This document shows positions 1 to 11,304 of a stretch of DNA of 64,000 nt, piece by piece. Source of the stretch: Palaemon carinicauda (taxonomy: Eukaryota > Arthropoda > Malacostraca > Decapoda > Palaemonidae); the NCBI RefSeq assembly GCF_036898095.1, contig NC_090744.1, positions 92,103,131 to 92,167,130 of the forward strand, read 5' to 3'. A model generated the notes under the pieces. It did not search any database. It was not told the DNA's origin and saw only the letters and a program-made list of their open reading frames with translations. Made by a program: the position numbers and the translations under genes. Numbering within the stretch: the first letter of the stretch is position 1; every line of letters begins with the position of its first letter.

Positions 1-2148
1 CTACCAGTTTTAATCCTCGTCCAAGCACTCGAGCATTCACCTCTCTCACCACTCCATCAACATACAAGTTAAACAACCACGGCGACATCACACATCCCTG
101 TCTCAGCCCCCCTCTCACCGGAAACCAATCACTCACTTCATTTCCTATTCTAACACATGCTTTACTACCTTTGTAGAAACTTTTTACTGCTTGCAACAAC
201 CTTCCACCAACTCCATATAACCTCATCACATTCCAAATTGCTTCCCTATCAACTCTATCATATGCTTTCTCCAGATCCATAAACGCAACATACACCTCCT
301 TACCTTTTGCTAAATATTTCTCGCATATCTGCCTAACTGTAAAAATCTGATTCATACAACCCCTACCTCTTCTAAACCACCCTGTACTTCCAAGATTGCA
401 TTCTCTGTTTTATCCTTAATCCTATTAATCATTACTCTACCATACACTCTTCCAACTACACTCAACAAACTAATACCTCTTGAATTACAACACTCATGCA
501 CATATCCCTTACCCTTATATAGTGGTACAATACATGCACAAACCCAATCTACTGGTACCATTGACAACTTAAAACACATATTAAACAATCTCACCAACCA
601 TTCAAGTACAGTCACACCCCCTTACTTCAACATCTCAGTTTTCACACCATCCTTACCAGATGCTTTTCCTACTCTCGTTTTATCTAGTGCTCTCCTCACT
701 TCCTCTATTGTTATCTCTCTCTCATTCTCATCTCCCATCACGGGCACCTCAACACCTGGAACAGCAATTATATCTGCTTCCCTATTATCCTCAACATTCA
801 GCAAACTTTCACAATATTCCGCCCACCTTTTCCTTGCCTCCTCTCCTTTTAACAACCTTCCATTTCCATCTTTCACTGTCTCTTCAATTCTTGCACCAGC
901 CTTCCTTACTCTCTTCACTTCTTGCCAAAACTTCTTCTTATTCTCTTCATATGACTGACCCAATCCCTGACCCCACCTCAGGTCAGCTGCCCTCTTTGCC
1001 TCTCGTACCTTGCGCTTTACTTCCACATTTTTCTCTCTATATTTTTCATACTTCTCTATACTATTACTCTACAGCCATTCTTCAAAAGCCCTCTTTTTCT
1101 CTTCCACTTTTACCTTCACTCCTTTATTCCACCATTCACTGCCCTTCCTCATGCTGCCTCTAACAACCTTCTTGCCACATACATCACTTGCAATCCCAAC
1201 AAAATTTTCTTTTACCAACTTCCACTCCTCCTCTAAATTACCAGTTTATCTTACTCTCACCTCGTCATATGTCATTTTCAACCTTTCCTGATATTTACTT
1301 TTTACCCCCAGTTTTACTAGCTCTTCAACCCTTACTAGCTCCCTTTTACATCCACATTCTCTATTCCCCCACTCTTTTGATACAACTAATTTTCCTTCCA
1401 CCAAAAAATGATCAGACATACTGTTAGCCATACCCCTAAACACGTGCACGTCTTTCAATCTTCCAAACATTCTTTTAGTTATCAACACAAAATCCATTAA
1501 TGCCCTTTCTACTACTCTTCCATTTGCCACTCTTACCTATGTATACTTATTTTTATCTTTCTTCTTAAAAAAGCTAGCACTTATTACCATCTCTTGTTCA
1601 ACACACATATCTACCAGTCTCTCACCACTCTCAATTTCACCTGGTATGCCATACTTCCCAATGACACCTTCTACCACTCCAGCGCCCACTCTAGCATTTA
1701 CGTCACCCATGACAACTACATAATTCCTTCTACCCAGTCCTTCTACACACCTAGTTAATTCATTCCAGAACTCATTCCACTCTTCTTCACTTTTCTCACT
1801 ACCTGGCCCATACGCACTGACAAACGCCCAACATTCCCTACCCAACCTAATCCTTACCCACATTAACCTAGATGATATCTCCTTCCATTCCACTACTTTA
1901 CCTGTCATCCATTCACTCAGCAATAAAGCCACTCCCTCTCTCGCTCTTCCCCTTTCAATCCCAGACACTCTTCCAGACATTTCACCAAACATCACTTCAC
2001 CCTTTCCTTTCATCTTTGTCTCACACAAGGCCAATACATCCATCCTTCTACTTCTAAACATACTTCCAATCTCACATCTTTTACTCTCTATCGTACTACA
2101 TCCACGCACATTCAAACACCCAAAAACTAGAGTGCGGGGAGCAGTCAC
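1..2148 (-). pseudogene. Broken endonuclease-reverse transcriptase polyprotein (RTE-like)
   Basis: The enzyme would nick target DNA with an APE-type endonuclease and copy its RNA there (target-primed reverse transcription). Reading leftwards, 1537-2148 is the endonuclease N-terminal part, with LNVRG near the start, CETK, and GDVNARVG before its C-terminal half. 1246-1530 holds the end of the endonuclease, with a SDHFLV motif. 622-1026 is a basic linker and RT start with GKASGKDGV. 352-615 holds the IVPLYKGKG and SRGISLLS RT blocks. 1-350 continues with AFMDLEKAYDRVD and RGGLRQGCVMSPWLFNLY. The segments from 352 to 2148 share one frame, broken by in-frame stops at 1537 (TAG where Trp is expected), about 1246, about 1069 and 622. 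A frameshift near 375-390 joins the last part. It is a dead copy. Confidence 0.85.
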
Positions 2149-2322
2149 TCTCCCCCCAGCTCCATCTCTTTGTTGATGCCTCGTAGGATTTTTTTACAGG
2201 AAAGGGGGTTCCCAGCCCACTCGTCCCGTCCCTTTTAGTCGCCTCTTACGACACGCAGGGATAACGTTGGCGCTATTCTAATTGTTTTTATGCCCCCGCG
2301 GCCACAGGGGGCATAAAGGTTA
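1..2322 (-). mobile_element. RTE-type non-LTR retrotransposon, 5' part retained
   Basis: A non-LTR element read on the minus strand. Its 5' end lies near 2322, beside a short GC-rich segment with a CCCGCGG core (2290-2315). A leader of about 170 bases precedes the endonuclease. The copy continues past base 1, so the palm YxDD box and the 3' end are outside the window. The right neighbour is a different repeat in inverted orientation. The clade call rests on one endonuclease-RT polyprotein without a separate ORF1 in view. No flanking target duplication can be tested because one end is missing. Confidence 0.85.
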
Positions 2323-2800
2323 AGTTTAAGAACTGTAACAACATTGAAATAAATATTTCCTATATAAACTATGAAAACTTTAACAAAACAAGAGGAAGAT
2401 AAATAAGATAGAATTGTATGCCTAAGTGTACCCTCAAGCAAGAGAACTCTAACTCTAGAAAGTGGAAGACCAAGGTACAGAGGCTATGGCACTACCCAAG
2501 ACTAGAGAACAATGGTTGGATTTTGGAGTGTCCTCCTGAAAGAGCTGCTTACCATAGCAAAAAAGTCTCTTCTACCCTTACCAAGAAGAAAGTTGCCACT
2601 GAACAATTACAGTGCAGTAGTTAACCCCTTGAGAGAAGAAGAATTGTTTGGTAATCTCAGTGTTGTCAGGCGTAAGAGGACATAGGAGAATATGTAAAGA
2701 ATAAGCCAGCCCATTCGGTGTATGTGTAGACAAAGGGAAAATTAACCGTAACCAGAGAGAAGGATCTAATGTAGTACTTTCTGGCCAGTCAAAGAACCCC
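2323..2800 (-). repeat. Interspersed repeat, inverted copy of the 4373-4790 unit
   Basis: The reverse complement of about 2330-2745 aligns almost base for base with 4380-4790: shared tracts include the ACAATTACAGTG block at 2604 and the AATATTTCCTATATAAAC block at 2352. This copy lacks the conserved terminal tail and AAT run of the other copy and abuts the 5' end of the LINE at 2322. It has no coding capacity of its own. It may be a SINE or the 3' untranslated part of a LINE. Confidence 0.75.
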
Positions 2801-3924
2801 ATAACTATCTAGCGGTAGTATCTCAACGGGTGGCTGGTGACCTAGCCAACCTACTACATTGGCTGGAGGTTGGTTCTGATTAAGGCGGCATATACTGCAC
2901 GGGCCCTTACTCCAAAGTTCTGCCCTACGAGGATATGGCACATGGAATAAAAGGTAAGACGTAGACTTTGAACTTTCAACTATGTAAGACGAATGTAGTT
3001 GTAGTTGTGGATTAAAATGGCCCTCTGCCAGCACAGGTTTTTTCTCCAATCTCAACAGTAAAATTAACATATATGACTGTGCCATTATATCTCATTCTAT
3101 TTTCTTTCATTTATTGTTGCTTTTTGAGTCCTCAGTTATACAGTAGAAAGGGAATGTTCCCCTTTTCTAAGTCGAAAGACCAACTAATACGGCCAAATGT
3201 GCAGTTTTGGGGAATCATTTGGAGGCCTCAGTGCATTTCTCAATAATTGTTGCATGATCGTTCTGTAATCTCTTGGATCAAGAGAGAAAAATTTCTGCAT
3301 TGTCTTTTCGCATTGGACAATGGCCTTCATGGTTTATTTTCTCAGATGTAATGTTAATATAATTACACATATTTGGTTAATCAACACAATTGTAAATAGC
3401 AGAATACAGATATTTTTTTTTTTTTTTTTTTTTTTTTTGGAAAAATCTGAATATTCCAATTAAACTGTAGGTGCATAGGCTTTTCTATTCAAAAAGGAAT
3501 TATCACTGGAACAGTTGAGGAAAAATATGTTTATCATATAAATGAACAAAATGATAATGAACTAAAATGACATTAGGGAGGACAATTAAATGCCTGACCT
3601 GACACTCAAAAACTTTCCGTTAAATTTATTTTGATGAATAGCAACATAACATCAGTGGATGAATTTTCCTCAATGGAATGTTAGGCGAGGGGTGGGGGGG
3701 GGGGGGTGCGGCGGGTAATGACTAGAGCACCGTGACTACAAACATAAAAAAATAAATAATTGTGTTCTGTTGTCATTTATGATGGACTCTCAGTTGCTAA
3801 TTCCGCTAATGAGCTAGATTTCTACATGCTACATTAACTAATTGATACTTTTACCATTAGGCTCATTATCTTTCAGTAATTACATCAGATGTACATCAGT
3901 GAGGATCATTTTGTACTGTACATC
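2801..3924. other. Non-coding stretch with poly-T and poly-G runs
   Basis: 2801-3090 probably continues the repeat to its left. The rest shows no supported ORF. It holds a T run at 3413-3438 and a G run near 3694-3706. The T run could be the remnant A tail of a minus-strand insertion, but I see no element attached to it. Confidence 0.4.
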
Positions 3925-4372
3925 TATCATCATCATCATCATCATCATCAGCCGTTACTAGTCCATTGCAGAACAAAGGCCTCGCGAGTGTCCTTCCACT
4001 TCCGTCTGTTTATAGCCTTTTTGTGCCAATCCACGACCAAAAACTTTCTTAGTTCATCAATCCATCGTCTTCTCTTCATGCCCCTGCTTATTTTATAATC
4101 TCTAGGGAACCCATTCTATTATGCTTAATATCCATCTGCTGTCTGTTATTCTCATTATATGTCATGCTCATGTCCATTTTATTTTCTTACACGTTTCTTA
4201 GTTTGTTCTTATATCCATTTTGCTCATTTTATGTCTCTTAGCGTTATTCCAATCATTATTTTTTCCATAGCTCTTTGATTTGCAACTACCTTAACTTCTA
4301 AGGTTTTAGTAAGGCTCCAAGTTTCTGATGCATAGGTTGCTACAGTAATACAGTTCATTTTCCCTTTGTCTA

Positions 4373-4879
4373 CACACACACACACACTGAATAGTCTGGC
4401 TTATTCTTTACCCATTCTCCTCCGTCCCCATACACCTGACAATACTGAGATTACCAAGCAATTCTTCATTACTCAAGGGGTAACTACACTGTAATTGTTC
4501 AGTGGCCACTTTCGTCTTGATAAGGGTAGAAGAAACTCTTTAGCTATAGTAGGCAGCTCTTCTAGGAGAAAGACACTCTAAAATCCAACCATTATTCTCT
4601 AGTCTTTGGTAGTGCCATAGTCTCTGTGCCTTGGTCTTGCACTGTCTTGTGTTAGAGTTTTCTTGCTAGAGGGTACATTCCAGCACAATACTCTATCATA
4701 TTTCTTTTCATCTTGTTTAAGTTTTTTTTCGTTTATATAGGAAATATTTATCTTAATGTTGTTACGTTTCTTAAAATATTTTATTTTCCTGTTTTCCTTT
4801 CCTCACTGGGCTATTTTCCCTGTTGGAGCCCATGGGCTTAAAACACCCTGCTCTTCCAACTAGGATTGTAGCTTAGCAA

Positions 4880-4921
<42 letters not shown>
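4373..4921 (+). repeat. Interspersed repeat with AAT tail, nested in a LINE
   Basis: The unit ends in a conserved block (about 4800-4880: a GGGCTATTTTCCCTGTTGGAG tract, then ATTGTAGCTTAGC) followed by 13 or so AAT units at 4881-4921. The same final block precedes AAT runs at 37618-37736 and 39800-39885, and in inverted form at 45923-46030, where it lies 3' of a coding LINE. The body 4380-4790 matches 2330-2745 inverted. It looks like a non-autonomous family sharing a LINE 3' end. Confidence 0.75.
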
Positions 4922-5721
4922 GCGGTATGACCATCTCATTAAATACTTTTATTTTTAGAGAAAGTGGCATTCTACTTTACATAATCTTATTTTGTTTACC
5001 AAATGCTCTCCATCTCATGTTTATCTTTCCTTTAATTTCGGTCTTGTATTCTGGGGAAACACTTACTGTCTGTCCTAAATATGTATATTCATTAACATTC
5101 TCTAGAGGTTCGTCCATAACTCGTATTTGTTGTCTCTGTATTTTCATTGAACGCTATCTCTTATTCATTTTCAGTCCTACATTTCTGCTTTCTCTATTCA
5201 AATCTTCTAGCATCTTTTGTAACTCTTCCCTCGATTCACTAAACACAACGATGTCATCGGTAAATCTTATGTTAGTTAGATATTCCTCATTATTATTAAC
5301 TCCTGTATTCTCCAAATCTAAATTCCTAATAACTTCTTCTAGACATTCTGTGAATAATTTATGACAGGTTCCCCTGTCTAACACCATTCTCAATAGAAAT
5401 TTTCCTACTGCCTTTATATAGTTTAAGATTATTGCACTTCCTGTATAGATATATTCAAGTGTTCTAAAAGAAGATTTATCTATTCCTTGTTTTTGAAAGG
5501 CTTTTATTACTGCTGATGTTTTGACAGAAACAAAATCTTTCTCATAGTCTATAAATAACAAACATAGTGGTTTATCATACTCAGCTGATTTTTCACATTA
5601 GTTGGTTGATTACATGGATATGGTCGGTCACTGATTAACCACTTTTAAAGCCTGGCTGCTCTCTTGGTTGATTAAAGTCTATCTGTCTTTCTATTCGGCT
5701 TAATGTGATCTTTATAAATAC

Positions 5722-5818
<97 letters not shown>

Positions 5819-5854
5819 TATATATATATATGTATATATATATATACTGCATTT

Positions 5855-5913
<59 letters not shown>

Positions 5914-5933
5914 TATATATATATACTGCATTT

Positions 5934-5972
<39 letters not shown>

Positions 5973-5984
5973 TATATATATATA

Positions 5985-6020
<36 letters not shown>

Positions 6021-6397
6021 TATATATATATATATATTACGGAGAATAAATCATTGGGAGGGGAGGGGTAGTTTTTCGAGTCTTTTGTGTTTTCCATTTT
6101 GTGAATTAGTATAAATTTTACCGAGCTGTCTGTATAGAGCATTCTTGCAGACATCTGGTGTAGAGTTCAGCAGGTTTTACTGCTATGAAATCTCCTCCAT
6201 TTACTATTAAATCAATTGTTAGGCCATCTTCTCCTACTGCTTTGCATATATTCATGCATTTTAATGCTTTCTTTACTCCTCTTACAGTTACGTTTGGTAC
6301 ATGTTCAAATATTTCATTATTTCTATTGAAGTTATTTCTTATATTAGTATTGTATAGCATTGTATAGAAATCCTCGGCAATTTTATCAATCCATTTC
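4922..6397 (-). pseudogene. Reverse transcriptase fragments of the split RTE-like LINE
   Basis: 6118-6397 encodes the region before and into the RT fingers, including KAVGEDGLTIDLI (normally xGxDGI). The AT microsatellite then replaces coding sequence. 5154-5600 encodes the palm, with LFIDYEKDFVSV, a degenerate RGTCHKLFTECLEEV block, and FTDDIVVFS as a changed YADD box, followed by the GLKMNKRK-type block. The C-terminal thumb region is interrupted by the nested repeat, and its end lies at 3951-4372. There is no intact frame, so it cannot act as an enzyme. Confidence 0.8.
5726..6038. repeat. Compound (AT)n microsatellite inside LINE coding sequence
   Basis: About 310 bases of (AT)n interrupted by CATATATG and TACAGTATATA units. 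Both strands read as Tyr-Ile repeats over 60-160 codons, which is low-complexity artefact. It sits in the middle of the reverse transcriptase of a LINE, so it expanded after the LINE inserted. Confidence 0.95.
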
Positions 6398-7584
6398 TGT
6401 TACAACCTACCAGGTTGTAATGCAGGTTCTTAAATTCTCATGGATTGCAGTCGGTAAAAATACGTCAGTGATAAGGAAAGACGGAAACAAAGACCCAAGA
6501 AAACTTAACAATATTTATTATAAACAAGAACAATAACTTAAATCAACCTTGTGAGATTAAATACACTTACACATATTCAAGACAAAAAATAATGGTTCTT
6601 GGGAACTCACAAGAAAATAACCTAAAGCTACTACACTAAGCCCTAAACATGAGAAAATTCCAAGAGAGAAAACACTTAATAATAACGAGGTGGATCCAAA
6701 ATACAGCTAGCCAAAGTCAATAACCTAATAATAAAAAGGAAGAAGGAAGTAGGAGATGAAAACAACGAAAACCTTAATATTCCTACCTATCTTACAGAAC
6801 TAAACAATACAGAATTAAACAGTTACACAACATAGCAATAGAACTCGTATATATAGAATTAGACAATTAATAATATATATAACTTCACCTCAAGTGAAGT
6901 ACAGAAGGGGAGTTGAATACAGGGCCGTACTTAATCCATCAAGCCGCTATACTGAAGGGTAAAACTGTACGCCAGGCATTGAAGGGCAATCCACTTCCCT
7001 ATAAAAGAGGAACGATAATTTGTCTTACCTGGCGTCAGCCTCCCTACTTATCACCTCACGAGCCAGTTTGCTCTCACACTCGTACACAGCTGGACTGGAG
7101 GAATACGGCCAGTAAAATCAAGGTTCAGTGTCGGGAAACAGCGTCGACACAATTCCCGTACAAATCCTCCGACGGGAACAAGTAGCAGAAAACTACCGTC
7201 GCAGATGACAGAGCATCTGCTAAACACTCATCAGAAGTGCGAAGGTAATTGCCAAAGTCGTCCTCCAAGACACCATGAATGCTGAGACGGGAAATAGTGT
7301 CGGTGAGAGCTTGTCAAGGCCCGAACTGCCTTCACTGGTCGACCATGTCCACTCATCACCTTCCCAGCGTTCATCAACACTCACAGCAAAAAAAAAAACA
7401 ATCGTTAAAACGATAGTCCACTAATACACAAAGGAGGAGGAGGAGGCGCAAAAACACTATTCAACAATCGGAGAGCCACTTACATTAACACTATAGTAAA
7501 CAAACAACAAAAATACTTTAACTTAAAAAGAAAAACAAGGCTGATTTAAATAAAATAAAGAAATAATTTTACTTTAACCTAATA
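6398..7584 (-). repeat. Gypsy element 1, 3' LTR
   Basis: 1187 bases, starting TGTTACAACC on the plus strand. In element orientation it ends in GGTTGTAACA. The opposite end is AACCTAATA, so the terminal inverted repeat is imperfect (TA..CA in element sense). A TATAAAAG box at 7000-7007 lies on the strand opposite to the element's genes. The 90-codon plus-strand frame at 6913-7185 is identical in both LTRs and is not taken as a gene. Confidence 0.95.
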
Positions 7585-7602
7585 CCTTCCTCCCCCAAAA
7601 CA
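7585..7602 (-). other. Polypurine tract of Gypsy element 1
   Basis: In element orientation a TTTTGGGGGAGGAAGG tract directly precedes the 3' LTR. Such a tract primes plus-strand DNA synthesis in LTR elements. Confidence 0.8.
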
Positions 7603-8043
7603 AAAAAAAAATTATTCACATAGAATATTTTTTTTTCAAAATTAAATACTGTAAAAATGCTGAAATGAAAATTAATTAACAATGTTACGGAAATACAAAA
7701 CCTGAAAAGAAGTTATAAATATAACAATACATATGCCAAAAAGAAAAAAAAAACACATAGCTTCACGAAGAAGACTTACCAAATCAGAAAAGGGGACTCT
7801 TAAATTAAAGGCTAAACTATACCTCCAACGAGTACAAAATAATAGGAAAAAATTGATAGACCTTACTAAGGTTGAACATACAAAAACAACGCACTTAACC
7901 AAACCTACATATAAACTAAACTCTAAGATAAGGACTCACTAATACGCACACCCATACTGGCCATTAGATTTTACTATGGAAAAATAGTTTTATACAAACC
8001 CCATGAAGACACAAGAAGGGCGAGGGAGGGACAAAAGCCAAGA
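7603..8043. other. 3' untranslated region of Gypsy element 1
   Basis: About 440 A-rich bases (plus sense) between the pol stop and the polypurine tract. No envelope-like or other gene is present. Confidence 0.6.
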
Positions 8044-11000
8044 TTACATACGAGAAAGGGCATCAGGAATGCGGTTCTCCGATCCCTTAATATGTTTTAT
8101 AACCAGAGTGAATTCCTGCAACTGCAAAGCCCATCTCAAAATTCTCTGATTGGACCCTTTCATCCTTTCTATGAACACTAGAGGATTGTGGTCAGTCCAA
8201 ATCTCTATCGGGAAGGAGAAATTGGTCACATAGGGTTTAAAATGTAACAAAGTACGAACCAAGGCCAAGGCCTCCTTCTCGATAGTTGAATACCGCCTCT
8301 CTGCTGCCAATAGTTTACGGCTAAAGTAAGACACGGGAAGTACCTCTCCAGCCCCATTTCTCTGAAAGAGAACACCTCCAATGCCCACATCACTAGCATC
8401 CACCGCGATAATGAAAGGTTTCTGAAAATCAGGGGATATTAATATTGGGTTTGATATCAGCACCAGCTTGAGTTTAATGAAAGACTCCTCACATTGAGGA
8501 GACCACGCAAATTTCTGTCCTTTCTCCAATAACTTAGTAAGCGGCTGAGCAATGTCCGAGAAGTTTCGCACAAATCTTCTATAATAACCCGTCATTCCAA
8601 GGACTCTCCGAACTTCCCTGACATTACTCGGCCTCTTCAAATTTAAAATGGCATCGAGATTGGCTTGTTTAGGGGCTACCTGACCCAAACCAACCTCATG
8701 ACCCAAATAGCACACTTTGGCTTTACCAAATTCACACTTACCCAAGTTCACAACAAGACCGGCATCCCTCAAAGCTTCAAACACTTTTCTCAATCTTACT
8801 ATATGAGTTTGCCAATCATTGCTGTGAACAACTAAATCATCAATATAAATCTCAGTGCCTTTCAACCCACAAATGACTCTGTTCATAAGCCTCTGAAAGG
8901 TGCATGCAGCATTTTTCATCCCAAAGGGCATCACTTTACATTCGTAAAGCCCAAAGGGAGTTACAAATGTGGAAATTTCCCGGGCTCGATCAGACAGGGG
9001 CACTTGCCAATACCCTTTCAGCAAATCCAACTTGGTTATGAATTTTGCAGACCCTATCTGATCGAGACAGTCGTCAATGCGAGGCAAAGGAAAAGAGTCA
9101 TTTTTGGTACTGGCATTAACTTTACGGTAATCCACACACATTCTGTACTTTCCATCAGACTTTTTAACTAAAACTATCGGAGAGCTCCAAGGACTTATCG
9201 AAGGTTGGATGAGGTCGTGTTTCAGCATATACTTTATTTCCTCCTCGACTATGTCCCTTTTCACTGGATTTAGTCGATAAGGACTCTGCTTTACGGGAGA
9301 AGCACTGCCCACTTCCACATCATGCTGAAGCAACCTCGTCCTACCTGGCGAACTAAGAAATATTTCTGGAAAAGAACAGATTAAATTAATAATGTCCCTT
9401 TTCTGGGTAACTTCCAGATGGTCCAGCTCTCTTTTCAAAACCTCTAGATTTTGAACGTTATTAAAGAGAGCATCAGAAGATACCTGACCAACCAAGTCCT
9501 CAAAGTTATCCTCTGGAGACTCTACTTCTACAGACACAGGTTCACACACTATAGCTAAAGGATCCCTACCACCTGAAATATAAGATTTTAATCTATTAAT
9601 ATGAAAGACCCGGCACTTTCGTTTGGTCCCGGGGGCTTCAATTTCATAATTCACTTCAGACAATTTTCTCAAAACCTTCCAGGGCCCCTTATACCTTGGC
9701 TCAAGGAAATTGTCTGAGTCTGTACTCAACACCAATACCAATTCCCCAGGCTCAAACGATCGCACCTTGGTTTTCTTATCAAAATTTGATTTCATGATTA
9801 CTTGGGAGGAAGCCAAATTTTCTCTTGCAAATTTCCACGCAATGGCTAACTTTTTCCGTAAATTCTCTACAAATTTCATCACATTAAGTTCCTTTTTCTG
9901 CCCAGATGATAACAATTCATGAAAAATTTCCAACGGACCACGTACTTTGTGCCCATAGATCAGCTCAAAGGGAGCTACACCTGTAGATGCATTTGGATGG
10001 TTCCTTATGGCAAAGAGAGCAAAGGGAAGTCCCTTCTCCCAATCCTCTCCTTGTTCATAGCAGTATTTTTTTAAAACTGATTTAAGTGTCTGGTGGAATC
10101 TTTCCACCACACCCTGACTCTCGGGATGGTAAGGTACGCTGGTAGTGCACTGAATGGCCAGTTCAGCACACTTACCCCTAAATACCTTACTCGTAAAATT
10201 TGTCCCACAGTCGGTCTGAATTTTACGAGGAAGTCCGTATCGGGAGAAAAATTCAACAAGCTTCTCAAATACTGCATTGGAAGTTATCTTTTTCATTGGG
10301 AATGCTTCAGGAAATCTAGAAGCTCGGTCCATGATGGTCAGGAGATGAGTAAACCCAGTCTTTGTTCTGGGCAAAGGCCCCACCACATCTATAACCAATT
10401 CCACAAAAGGTTCCCCAATTGCAGGAATGGGATTTAGAGGTGCTTTAGGGATCACTTGATTGGGCTTTCCCATCACCTGACAAACCTCGCAATTACTAAC
10501 AAATTGTTTTACTGATGATTTCAATCCTGGCCACCAAAAACATTTTGCTAATCTTTTGAATGTCTTAAATACTCCAAAGTGACCAGAAAAAGAATCATCA
10601 TGTGACAACTTCAAAACAGACTCCCTAAATTGTGAGGGAACCACAATTTGTTCCACTCGAGAAGTTTTGTTCAGATCATGTGTAGATGGACGACTAATTC
10701 GATATAACAAACCTTTCATTACACAAAACCTCGGTTTAGTTAAATCGGCTGTGTCACCCAACTCAAAATCAAACTCTTGTTTCTGAGCCTCAATAAACGT
10801 TAAACGGTCCCAATCAAGTTGCAAGATATTACTAGTACTACTAGGACTACCTACTGGCCCGGGCCTTTCTAACTCTACTTCTAAACTACTTAAATCTAAG
10901 TCATCATCATTTATCAAATCAGCTGCCTTAGCGGAGGCCCGAGTCACCACCGTCACAGGACAAGCATTCACAGTCACAATAGGGAATAATTCCAGACCCC

Positions 11001-11304
11001 TATGGTCTACCATGTCATTTCCTAAAATACCATCTATATTTGGAATAGGGAGTTTCTCCACCACAGCCAACTCTGTTACCTCATTATACCCAGGGAATGA
11101 TAATTCAACTTCCACCAATGGAGCTGAAACCACAGTATTCGGGAAACCTCCCAGAATCACGTAATTCCCTGAATATTCAACTAAACCATTTAAAGATTCC
11201 CTTAATACTAAAGAACGAGCTGACCCTGTGTCTCGCAAAAATTTTACCTTTAGAATTCCTGAATTCGTAACCAGTCTACCAGGCCATATATATTTATCAT
11301 AGAG
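8044..11304 (-). CDS. Gypsy element 1 pol: protease-integrase-RT-RNase H (copia-like order)
   Basis: An open frame of 1064 codons from 11238. It can be read from just after the TGA at 11305-11307, adding about 22 codons before the protease. Domains in order: aspartic protease, DTGS at 3-6 and ILGND at 71-75; integrase zinc finger (H-x6-H, CEVC) about 213-252; integrase core with D283, D343 and E379, that is D-x59-D-x35-E; a chromatin-distal tail with VFHINRLKSY; RT with VDYRKVN, LLKGYWQVPL, VMPFGMKNA and YIDD near 797-800; RNase H with VDASDVGIG, IEKEALAL and TDHNPL; ending in PDALSRM. All key residues are present, so it appears catalytically intact. Integrase before RT is the reverse of ordinary Gypsy order and is known from Gmr1-type elements. 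Confidence 0.95.
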   Translation of the reverse strand, partial: LYDKYIWPGRLVTNSGILKVKFLRDTGSARSLVLRESLNGLVEYSGNYVILGGFPNTVVSAPLVEVELSFPGYNEVTELAVVEKLPIPNIDGILGNDMVDHRGLELFPIVTVNACPVTVVTRASAKAADLINDDDLDLSSLEVELERPGPVGSPSSTSNILQLDWDRLTFIEAQKQEFDFELGDTADLTKPRFCVMKGLLYRISRPSTHDLNKTSRVEQIVVPSQFRESVLKLSHDDSFSGHFGVFKTFKRLAKCFWWPGLKSSVKQFVSNCEVCQVMGKPNQVIPKAPLNPIPAIGEPFVELVIDVVGPLPRTKTGFTHLLTIMDRASRFPEAFPMKKITSNAVFEKLVEFFSRYGLPRKIQTDCGTNFTSKVFRGKCAELAIQCTTSVPYHPESQGVVERFHQTLKSVLKKYCYEQGEDWEKGLPFALFAIRNHPNASTGVAPFELIYGHKVRGPLEIFHELLSSGQKKELNVMKFVENLRKKLAIAWKFARENLASSQVIMKSNFDKKTKVRSFEPGELVLVLSTDSDNFLEPRYKGPWKVLRKLSEVNYEIEAPGTKRKCRVFHINRLKSYISGGRDPLAIVCEPVSVEVESPEDNFEDLVGQVSSDALFNNVQNLEVLKRELDHLEVTQKRDIINLICSFPEIFLSSPGRTRLLQHDVEVGSASPVKQSPYRLNPVKRDIVEEEIKYMLKHDLIQPSISPWSSPIVLVKKSDGKYRMCVDYRKVNASTKNDSFPLPRIDDCLDQIGSAKFITKLDLLKGYWQVPLSDRAREISTFVTPFGLYECKVMPFGMKNAACTFQRLMNRVICGLKGTEIYIDDLVVHSNDWQTHIVRLRKVFEALRDAGLVVNLGKCEFGKAKVCYLGHEVGLGQVAPKQANLDAILNLKRPSNVREVRRVLGMTGYYRRFVRNFSDIAQPLTKLLEKGQKFAWSPQCEESFIKLKLVLISNPILISPDFQKPFIIAVDASDVGIGGVLFQRNGAGEVLPVSYFSRKLLAAERRYSTIEKEALALVRTLLHFKPYVTNFSFPIEIWTDHNPLVFIERMKGSNQRILRWALQLQEFTLVIKHIKGSENRIPDALSRM

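Noticed and set aside
5705..6154. Several overlapping frames of 68-160 codons on both strands
   Set aside because: Pure Tyr-Ile repeats translated from (AT)n. The same applies at 19751-19954, 33117-33507, 39142-39673, 44735-45778, 54169-54429, 55408-56080, 59927-60343 and 60510-61067.
6913..7185. 90-codon plus-strand frame, identical at 13495-13767
   Set aside because: It lies inside both LTRs of Gypsy element 1, on the strand opposite to its genes; identity follows from the LTR duplication.
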